Shown: positions 55,917 through 64,000 of the stretch, piece after piece
How the letters are laid out: each line of letters starts with the position of its first letter
Position numbering within the stretch: the first letter of the stretch is position 1
Origin: Acanthosepion esculentum
Taxonomy: Eukaryota > Mollusca > Cephalopoda > Sepiida > Sepiidae
Assembly (NCBI GenBank): GCA_964036315.1
Contig: OZ038485.1
Coordinates: 77,844,460 to 77,908,459 of the forward strand
Length of the DNA: 64,000 nucleotides
Direction: 5' to 3'
Notes under the pieces: generated by a model
What the model was told of the DNA's origin: nothing
What the model saw: only the letters and a program-made list of their open reading frames with translations
Database searches by the model: none
Translations under genes and position numbers: made by a program

Positions 55917-56043
55917 AAGATTGCTAAAATTACACCTTTAATTGCCGACTGTAGGTGCATCATCCGTGTTGTTGCTCCCATGTCACTAAAAGTTTCGGGT
56001 CTAAATAAACAAAAGACTTCTTCGATGGGCGACCCGACCGAAA
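55917..56043. repeat. Direct repeat bounding the LINE block, right copy
   Basis: This is the partner of 47835-47965 and sits directly 5' of the R2-like N-terminus. The pair could be element ends, a duplicated 5' UTR from tandem insertion, or a pre-existing repeat used twice. Confidence 0.85.
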
Positions 56044-56970
56044 TTATTTAAACAAGTGAAAAAATACAGAAAAAGTACAGAATTATTTAAATTTTTGGAA
56101 TTTTAATTAGATTTAATTAAATTTTATTATTAATAAAAGATGATGAGAACTTCTATTACAACTAACATTTCTCTGTCTCCAGTTTGAGTATTTTGTGAGT
56201 AATTAGAAATATTTATAATTATATCATTCAAATTTATTTAACTGGAGAAACCTATTGTTTTTGTATCATATTCAAATCCATTTCATCAGATTTTTTGCTT
56301 GTTTCTAACCAATATGAATAAACATTTAAGAAATATTGATAATTGTAAATTTGGTAAATTTTCACCTTAAAATGCTAAAGCAATACATATAAAAAATGTT
56401 ATTTTTAAAATCTTTTGTCAGTATTGTTTCATATTTCTAGCATGTAAAAAAACAGCAAGTATACAAACTGACATGTAAATGAAAAATATATATTTGGTTT
56501 TGTAAATATTATCAATTCAGGTGACCCATAAGTTATAAAAAAACTCAGTTTTATTTTGTTCCATTTCTGATTTTGTAATACCATGAATTTATTTACTTTA
56601 GACCAGTAAGTTGAAGTATTTGGGGAAGAAATTCCATTTTATTAGAATGATCCTTTTTGAAAGAAATGAATAATTAAAAATAAATCCTGTTTTTAGATTT
56701 TTCAATGATAAAAGATTTCTGTTTTAATGTTTTACTAATGAACCTTACAATGTAGACTGATGTAAATGGTTTAAAAAAGTACTTTTTCAGTTTTTAAACT
56801 TTGTTTTTAAAATCACTTCTTTTGTGTATTTTTCCCAATTTCTTTTCAAAGTACATATATATATATATATATAATAATTTAAATAATAAATATATATATA
56901 ATAATTTAAACAAAACAAAATAGTGGCCTGAAATTAGAATTTACAGAATAGGCTGTTAAAATAGCACAAG
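56044..56970. other. AT-rich intergenic DNA
   Basis: No coding frame. A (TA)n run lies at about 56856-56873, with a shorter one at 56890-56900. Nothing else was recognised. Confidence 0.5.
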
Positions 56971-57125
56971 AAATATATTGGTGAAACATCTAAGAATTTA
57001 AATAAAAGAATCTATGAACATAAAGGGGATCATTTACAAAACAGTACACTCAATGCATTAGTCATTTATTGTAAGTCTGACCATAAATTTTGACTTAAAG
57101 AATGTGGTTTTAATAAAAAGAGGAA
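56971..57125 (+). pseudogene. GIY-YIG endonuclease fragment
   Basis: The plus strand reads KYIGETSKNLNKRIYEHKGD, HLQNSTLNALVIYCKSDHKF, a stop, then LKECGFNKKRK. The YIG half of the GIY-YIG motif (codons at 56974-56982) and the following R-x3-H spacing are present. It resembles the remnant at 26800-27080 and is a PLE-derived fragment with no reverse transcriptase nearby. Confidence 0.65.
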
Positions 57126-58020
57126 GTAATTTATTAAGATAAAAATGTATTAAAATGCCATAATTTCCTATTCTTTCATGGTAAATTTATATCCAAGATC
57201 ATGCAACATATCTCCTTTTGTAATAATTGCTATTATAATGTGGGATTTAAACAAAAGCAGGAAAATGCTGGGTGAGGTCAGCTTGGTTATGTATCTAGAT
57301 CAAGGTGATCCATATACCAGGCTTCACAAACATATAACTGGGGTGCACAACTGGGGACGGACATGTGGAAGCCTAAAGTACTACTAAATAACAATTCCCA
57401 AGACCACTTTTAGCAAGGAACTTGTTAGTAATGTCCAGTAATGTCCAGTAATTAGTTAATAAACAACTATATATAATATTAGGAAGCATCTTACAATTAT
57501 TGACTTATTTCCATAAATGCAAATGTACAAAATATTAAATGTATCATAAAATAACTAAATGTACAAAAATCACTTTATTCACCTTAAATTAGAAATCTTT
57601 AGATAATAATGCAAAAATAATGAGTTAATTTGTTTATGCTAATTTATTGCAGAATATATAATTGTATAATATAATCAGAAATCAATTTCAGCATTTTAAG
57701 AAAATCGTGTATCAACAAAGTCTGAAAATATTTTATAAAAGATGTGAATTTCAGAGAAACAATAATTTTGATAATCTTTACAAAATTTGTGATTTTTGTT
57801 ACATGTACAATTTGTTTCACAGAAAATGAAGAAAATATTTAGTTTGCCATGATATTACCAGTACACATAATTTTCAGAATTAAAATCAATTTACATTAAC
57901 AAGAACACAAAATAAATTAACAGGATAATTCGGGGAGTTAACCAATTACATATATGTAAAAAGAGGGAAAATTGAAAATAAAAAATATTTGGTATCCCTG
58001 TGGAATTTTTAAATCACCAC
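57126..58020. other. AT-rich intergenic DNA
   Basis: No supported gene. A small tandem of AGTAATGTCC units lies at 57427-57450. Confidence 0.45.
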
Positions 58021-59692
58021 AATCTATTTCTTTAAAAAATGCTAATATTCTTGAAAATAAAAACTAATATTATTAAATATGCCCTCTTCTGTGGGACAAT
58101 ATTTTCTTTTAACATAGCCTGCTATATACAAAAGTGACATTTTAATATCTTTAAGGATCCTAGTTTTAAGGTCTGGTAAATTAAAAAATGTTTGACATCC
58201 CATTTCATCCAGCAAATGTCCATATTTTGAGCAATTATGGCCTGGATCAAAGTTGTATTCTTTGACTTCAACATTTAATTTAGTTTTAGTTCTTTTCAAT
58301 ATTTAAGTTTTTTTAATAACATTTTGAGCTTTTATAAAATATGTACCTCCAGAACTTGGTATTAATTTTCCAAATTGTCTGTGGTAAATTCACCACTCAT
58401 AACAAAATTAAACCCACTGTTTAGCAAATATGAATTAAGTCATGGCATATATGTTTAATGGCTAAATATTATCTCTTGCTAATGATTTCATTCTTTTTCC
58501 TTGCTTTTCCCTCCTTTTTTTTTGTCATTTTTTCAAAATTAGAAAGAAATAACAGATGTTCACCATCTAAATTTGATATCATTTTTTTCAGTGGATAGCG
58601 TCACCATATATTTATTTGACAGACAATTTTCCAAAATTTTAAGACTTTTTCAATGAAATTTACTGTTTCTGCAGTATGCTCCCCATTTAATAATGGGTGA
58701 ATTTTAATGGCAGTTTGATCGCTAAAAACTCTTAGGGAAACATTTTGTTGCTCAGAATTTTCAGCCAAACCAAATAAATTTCCTCTATGATATTGTAGAG
58801 CAACTTTGGCATACAGTCATCAACTAAAAGAATACACTTTTTCTGATTTTTAGAAATTTTACTAAAAATATCACCAAAAAACATAAAATCATGTAATTTT
58901 GAGACCTTTGACGCCAAAGCTGATAATGTTCTTACATTGGCTAACTTAAAATCATTCTGAAGTTTGTTATGTAATGACTGAGTTGTAGCAAAATATTCAA
59001 ATGCCCTGATAAGAATATTAGAAGCATAATGTTTGCGGTGACATAACATTGACATGTTCTTTTAAAAAAAATTTCTTAGCAATTTTTAAGTTACTAAGAT
59101 AACAAATTGCTTCATTGATTTGTGACCAGTGCTGAAATATTGATATTTGAATTTTTGAAAGAGAAAAAATTGTTCTATGTATACCAGCATAGTAACATTC
59201 AAATCTCAAGATTTCAAATATTTTAATTAAAAACACTGGAATACCTCCAATTAAATAATCAGTAGATTGGATGAAGAACTGATTGATTTATAGCATGTAA
59301 CTGCTGATACAAAATCTTTTTGATCAATATTCTGATACAAATTTTCAAATATTTGTCATTTTCTAGAAACTGTGCCAACTCATCATTTTGCACAGAAGCT
59401 GAAGTTCTATTTGTTGTTCTTGGTTTTGGTTGAGGACAAGGTAATGGCAAATGATCAAATACTGATGATGGATTTCTGGGTCATACTTTTCCTCTAATAA
59501 CCACTATTTCATAATCAAATGGCAAATGCCTTTCACAAACAACTGGGTTTGGTCTGTCGGGGTGTTGTCTCTAGGTATAGCCTTTAACTATCGTTCTTAC
59601 ATATTTTGGTCTTGGGGAAGACAAAATACACAAACCTTATTTTGATCATCATAGTTACCATGACCACCTGTTACACAGCACTTTTTGACCAT
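58021..59692 (-). pseudogene. P-element/THAP9-like transposase pseudogene
   Basis: From an ATG at 59692 the minus strand encodes a THAP-type zinc domain start (MVKKCCVTGGHGNYDDQNK, VCVFCLPQDQNM), broken by a stop, then KYDPEIHHQYLI. A coiled-coil-like middle follows (59450-59018). Next comes the catalytic region (LSALASKVSKLHDFMFFGDI, FSKISKNQKKCILLVDD near 58820). Then GEHTAETVNFIEKVLKFWKI (58680-58620) and SLLYIAGYVKRKYC (about 58130-58085) mark the C-terminal domain. THAP plus HTA-x3-FIE-x2-L-x-FW plus YIAGY is characteristic of P-element and THAP9 proteins. Several stops and frameshifts make it non-functional. I found no inverted ends. Confidence 0.82.
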
Positions 59693-61108
59693 TTTGAGAA
59701 AGATTTTGGGGCACTGAAATTAAAAAAATATTAACTAAACTACTATTTTGTAAAAATTACATGGTGCTTCTAAAAAGTATGTAAAAGTATATTCTAAGGT
59801 CTGGAGTGTTGGGACTTTAAAATTTAGGTTTCAGAATTTAAAATTTAAAGTTTGTATGAATGTGGAAATCTTTTATAGACTAACATGGATTAAGAAATGC
59901 CAGGACAAAGTAATTTGGGATTTAGACATGGGAATTTTCGAGTTTTGAAAATTAAATTTTGGATAATCGTATTTTATGGGGGTGGGGAGTATATCAATCA
60001 CCTCCTCCCACATAGATACGATTACCTAAACAAAATTAACCAGTTTAATATTTATATATATTTTTTTAATTTACTGTAAAAATATTAAGCTAATTAATTT
60101 TGTAACTTGTTTTACATTTTAACAACAATGCTAGTAAAATTCAACATACATTTTTCTTAAATATCTGTAAATATTATTTTTTTTAATTTATCTAATTTAT
60201 TTGTTTTTATGAAGAATAATATCATAGACAAAATATTGAATTATTTATTTTCAAATGGGCAAATTTCTGTATAGTAAAATAAGAAAATTTTAAAGTTAAG
60301 ATGGTGCATTAATAGTACAAAGCCAATAGTGGGGTTCAGGTGCAGAAAATGGGATGTAGTTAGGAGTCATTGGAAAAAAATTGAAATTTGAAATTCAAAA
60401 TTTGAACTTGAGACGCAGTTCGTTAGCCCATATAGTGGACGTTGTTGGGGTTAAAGGGAGATAATCAGTGTGTGCTTTAAAGTGAACTAAGTCGAAAAGG
60501 AATTTAACCAGGATTACAATGTTTTAGGAGAAACGTTTTTCTATGCATACAACTGGACATAAGCTCATTTCGCTTGTTAAATTGTTGATATTTTTGAGGA
60601 TGTATTTTTCTAGTAAACATAAGTTGCATCTTTCCCCCTTCCCAGAGGATGGTTTGATTTTAGCGACAAATTCCCAATTTACAATACGTGTGTAGCTATC
60701 AGTTTTGATACCCCAGTAGAACTTAAATAAAATTTAATTTGGTCATTGTGCCTGCGTAACAGAGAGAGTTTGGGAACCACACACAAACAGACACACATAT
60801 GTTTTTTTTATTAAAATTGGAGTAGATTTGAACAGCGAAATTAGAGCAGAACAATTTTGTTTACTGATGGGAATCTGATCTAGCCCATTTGGAATTGGGT
60901 CATTAGGAAGACAATGGAAAATGATCGAGATAATTTTTATCGGTTAAAATTTGAAATAGACCTTACTAAGGCTATGAGGAACTTTGAAATTCACATGATT
61001 TTGGGTTGAAGGAAGCAACTAGTGATAATCGCGTGCACGCCAAGGGCCGATTTATGATCAGCCAGGTTTATCTATATAACGCACATAGAAATCTGTTGAC
61101 AGAGTGGT
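59693..61108. other. Non-coding DNA
   Basis: No supported gene. CpG content rises from about 60400. Nothing recognisable. Confidence 0.45.
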
Positions 61109-61430
61109 TGGCTCGTCTGCCGTCGAGTGCAGTCGAGCTGGCTAGAGAGAAGTCGGAGATTGAAAGCGAGGTCAGAGATTGGAACCAAACGCCCGCTAAC
61201 ATATTTTGTTGATATAAGTACGAAGAAACGAATTACTCCTCCAACAATCTAAGACTGCTACTGCTACTATTATTACGACCACTGGAAACGGAAACGTCGA
61301 ACAAGCTACAATAATCAAAGGGTTGTTTGGGGGCTCGTCTGTCGTCGAGTGCAGTCGAGCTGGGTGGAGAGATAACGGAGACTGGAAGTGACGTAAGGGA
61401 TTGGAACAACCCCCCCGCTAACATGTACTG
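61109..61430 (+). repeat. 222-bp tandem repeat with a primer-binding-site-like motif
   Basis: Units starting at 61111 and 61333 share GCTCGTCTG.CGTCGAGTGC, AGTCGAGCTGG and GATTGGAAC, then CCCGCTAACAT. The second unit opens with TTTGGGGGCTCGTCTG (61327-61342), whose TGGGGGCTCGTC part equals the start of a tRNA-Pro primer-binding site in LTR retroelements. This suggests the leader of an unidentified LTR element on the plus strand. No gag or pol follows. Confidence 0.5.
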
Positions 61431-61955
61431 TTAATATAAATACCGATGCTTCTGCTACCACGAAGATTACTACTACTGTTACTACCGCCGAGGAGGAATG
61501 CAACTATAAACTTTAAGCTGAGCACAGAAATCTTTATCTTTCCATCGCAAGAGTTGTATATCGTTCTGAGACGATTTCACAACAAGCTAATCACAACCCA
61601 CTCTCTGTGTGTCTAGAATCCAGTGTATGAGTTTTTACGTCAATTATTTTCTTTTCTTTAACCCGTTTCTTTTCTATACTATTCTTTTCTGCTATATAAA
61701 AGACATTAACAATTCAACCATTGAATAGTTGTTTGTCCGGCTTTCTGCAGATATATATATATTTTTTGGTGCATTCTAAATCTCTTAGCACAGACTCTCC
61801 AGCTGTGTCTACATCTTCAGTCGACCGTGAATGGTTGAACATCACTTCTGCTTTCTGGATCAAACCAAACACAACGTGGGCAGGAAGCGGGTCGAATGAT
61901 TTACGGATGCTCAGGGGACCTACGGTCACTCCCTTAAGTTCGGTTAAGACCGAGT
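61431..61955. other. Non-coding DNA between the tandem repeat and the PLE
   Basis: A pyrimidine-rich stretch lies at about 61655-61690. No gene is supported; the minus-strand frame here is the non-homologous extension of the PLE endonuclease start. Confidence 0.4.
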
Positions 61956-63021
61956 AGACACCCCAACCCAGAGAGTAAGACGTCGGAGGTTGAGGGGCTG
62001 GGGAGAAAGTGTTAGACCTGATGCAAGCCTTATATATAATTCCTTTATACATGCTTTTGCCATTCATAGGACAAACAGAACCTTTACGTCAATTACATTT
62101 TTGATCATCTTGGCTACTATTGTTATTAGTGTTGCTTAAGTATTTGTTAAGGGTTACACTATTATATTGGTCAATGTTTCTAGTGCAGCTATAACTAACC
62201 TTAATGCTGTTCTTGCTGAAGAATTTTTAGTAATAGGTCCAGACTAAAGTGTCTGCGTACTAATTAAAAAAAGATTCTACCGATGTTGGTCCTGACGTTA
62301 CTGTTAAAAGGTGGGTTGAACCAAATTATGTTGCGTTTTCTATTTCTACATTTTCTATTGTTATTCATACTAGTGTTTGGGACGTACTCCAGTTTAATAT
62401 TGTGTTTGCTTTTATTTAGTACGTCAACATATTTGGTTTTGTATTTGTCAAAGAGGTGTTTATTCTGGAGTTGGTAGAGAGCCTATGTTGCACGTACTTC
62501 ATGCAGGTTATTAAGGATACTAGGTGGGTGGTTAGATTCTTTACTAATGTAAATATGGTTATAAAGTTCCTTATTATAAGGCATGTGCACTTCTCTGGAT
62601 AGATCGAAAGTAGTGTCAAGAAAGTTGATCACCTTGGCGCTGGTGATAGTGGTGATATTAAGACCGTGACCCTTAAAGAATTTGATTAGCTGTTTCCTCA
62701 GCCGGTCAGTTTGCTGTGGCTTAGTGTTGCATAGGAGTATAACAAACAGGCCAGAGTTCTCACTATCAAAAGTATACCGGAGCCTCCATAATAGTAGTAT
62801 CTGACTAGTTAACAAGCTTCCGCAGAGTCAAACGCTCCCATCGCTATCTCGAAGTTAGGATTGCCTTTTTTGGTCCACAAAGAACCATCGTGATGTAGGA
62901 TGGATTTTGTGGTTTGCATAATAATGTTGAAATCAGCGTCTGTGCTGGTGTAATAATTCTTGGCTAAGGTTATACTGTGGGCTCGTCCATAGCCCAGTTT
63001 TACCCTCTTCGTATAATGCAC
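61956..63021 (-). pseudogene. Second Penelope-like element: RT plus GIY-YIG remnant
   Basis: The minus strand from 63021 reads ILHHDGSLWTKKGNPNFEIA and MGAFDSAEAC, then (another frame, 62815-62483) PQQTDRLRKQLIKFFKGHGL, INFLDTTFDL and HIYISKESNHPPSIL. Next come RKCRNRKRNIIWFNPPF (near 62360), a VSYSC-type stretch near 62190, and CPMNGKSMYKGIIYKAC (62070-62020), which starts the GIY-YIG domain. The order RT then GIY-YIG is that of endonuclease-bearing PLEs, but the sequence style differs from the element at 23455-26245. The usual catalytic DD box, expected after NSGL, reads VILL. It is a dead copy, truncated in its endonuclease. Confidence 0.78.
62090..62470 (-). pseudogene. Linker segment of the second PLE
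   Basis: This part of the second PLE has no frame above about 60 codons, but conserved pieces can be read across frames: KLEYVPNTSMNNNRKCRNRK, RNIIWFNPPF, and further on SYSCTRNIDQ. It joins the reverse transcriptase to the GIY-YIG start and shows that the element is continuous rather than two separate fragments. Confidence 0.55.
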
Positions 63022-63065
63022 TATTCCATTACATCAACTTTCATACAAGCAATGTCAGCGAGCTA

Positions 63066-63225
63066 CTATTGGTTATTCTCCGCAAATCTAGCTCACTGAT
63101 TGGTCCTTTTCGACCAATCAAGTCAACCGCACGTGCACAAGCAAATTTTGGCGCAATTGGTTTCTGAGCCACCCCACGTGACTACGACCATATATAACCC
63201 CCAAAACACGTGTGACCGAGAGCAG
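63066..63225 (+). promoter_or_regulatory. Compact promoter: CCAAT, E-box and TATA cluster
   Basis: Four CCAAT/ATTGG boxes (63068-63072, 63099-63103, 63114-63118, 63156-63160), three CACGTG boxes (63130-63135, 63175-63180, 63207-63212) and a TATATAA box (63191-63197) lie within 150 bp. A start near 63220 would be expected, followed by an A/C-rich leader resembling a 5' UTR. These are NF-Y and bHLH-type (USF/MYC/MITF) sites by consensus. It may belong to a gene beyond the right edge or to an LTR. Confidence 0.55.
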
Positions 63226-64000
63226 AGATCGACAGCAGAGTCCGACATCCGCGAGAGACAACAACAGCAGCAGACAATTTCGACCGCTCACTCCAAGCTT
63301 CAAAATGTGACAATTACGAACACATGTCTCGACGAATCGAGACGTTAAACTTTTCGGCCACACTGATGTCAACGAACCTTTCAGTCAGACTTCAACATTC
63401 AGAGAGACGCCAACCAAATCCACGCAATCCAAAAACTTGATTTTCCCTCGCAAATAAAAAAACTCTGACTCAGCAACACATTGGATTGGCATAATCTTTC
63501 TCTCGCTATCGAACAAAAGTAAAACTTTACAAACTTCATTTATTATACTTAAAAAGTGACATTTTTTTCACTACAAAATAAGTAATAATAACTCACATTT
63601 CATTCAAATAACAATTAAAGGTACGCAACTTCGTATGACAAAAAAGAATTATACATAAACACTTACGTAAAACTACAAACTGTTTAAAAATTGGAACAAA
63701 TCTCATTAACACTTGCAAAAGCTTTCAAACATACTTAGTAACAACATACGAATTTTAATACACCAACACTTAACCATTTATCAAATCTTAACACATCTGT
63801 ATATTTTAAATTGTATATAAATCACTATTGTTTTTACACTATTGTTTGCCTTTGTTTTTAACGTTGTTTTGCATGAAGAACTGTTCTAAATTTATGTTTA
63901 TTGTTGAGGATGAATGTTAACGAACACGCCAACAAAAACATTTCCTTCTGATTTAACCAAATACATTCACTAATCCCCAACAATACCATCCGTTAATAGG
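63226..64000 (+). other. Probable 5' UTR/leader and non-coding DNA to the window edge
   Basis: Downstream of the promoter cluster, 63226-63480 is A/C-rich with many CpGs (GAGAGACAACAACAGCAG, CGACGAATCGAGACG). No ATG opens a convincing frame; the 82-codon frame at 63100 starts within the promoter boxes. AAAG|GTACGCAAC near 63619 is a possible donor. The rest is AT-rich. Confidence 0.4.

Overview
This window is AT-rich, gene-poor animal DNA and most likely comes from a cephalopod mollusc such as an octopus or squid. That assignment is an inference. It rests on very long non-coding stretches, one-exon multi-finger C2H2 genes, tRNA-derived SINEs, abundant Penelope-like elements (PLEs), and LINE types I associate with molluscs. 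No bacterial, organellar or viral gene organisation is present, and no rRNA or intact tRNA gene was seen.

Host genes. I can support two coding genes well. The first, at 3131-5494 on the minus strand, is a 787-residue protein with twelve C2H2 zinc fingers. Its N-terminal half is made of more than twenty degenerate short repeats. A splice acceptor just upstream of its ATG and a CpG-containing, donor-bearing region at about 14.8-15.1 kb suggest a non-coding first exon and an intron of about 9 kb. The second, at 40565-42094 on the plus strand, is a CENP-B/Tigger/pogo-type transposase-derived protein. Its reading frame is intact, but two of the three catalytic acidic residues are replaced, which points to domestication. 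A third gene is visible only as a short first coding exon at 31082-31169 on the minus strand. It lies beside an NRF1-like, CpG-bearing promoter region, and its other exons are not recognised.

Mobile DNA fills much of the rest. From left to right: a PLE-terminus/SINE-like foldback (79-305); a decayed Ty3/Gypsy element on the minus strand inside the presumed zinc-finger intron (8.8-12.1 kb); an unclassified tandem-repeat block (19.4-20.3 kb); a piggyBac-type MITE (20518-20706); a SINE (22.1 kb); a PLE with inverted 3' halves carrying reverse transcriptase, GIY-YIG endonuclease and hammerhead-like termini (23.4-26.2 kb); a GIY-YIG remnant with an inverted duplicate (26.6-27.1 kb); a PLE-derived foldback (30.2-30.7 kb); a hairpin MITE (35.1 kb); a mariner remnant (37.2-37.7 kb); a 1.9-kb element with 120-bp inverted ends and no coding capacity (37.8-39.7 kb); SINE copies (42.2-46.8 kb); an 8-kb block of GC-richer LINE DNA bounded by 130-bp direct repeats, holding a Tx1/L1-like LINE and a truncated R2-like element (47.8-56.0 kb); a GIY-YIG fragment (57.0 kb); a P-element/THAP9-like transposase pseudogene (58.0-59.7 kb); a 222-bp tandem repeat with a primer-binding-site-like motif (61.1-61.4 kb); and a second, different PLE pseudogene (62.0-63.0 kb). 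The window ends in a compact promoter-like cluster of four CCAAT boxes, three CACGTG boxes and a TATA box (63.07-63.21 kb), which reads toward the right edge.

The most unusual items are the repeat-built N-terminus of the zinc-finger protein, the catalytically disarmed pogo-family protein, the hammerhead-like ends on inverted PLE copies, and the unclassified 1.9-kb inverted-repeat element.
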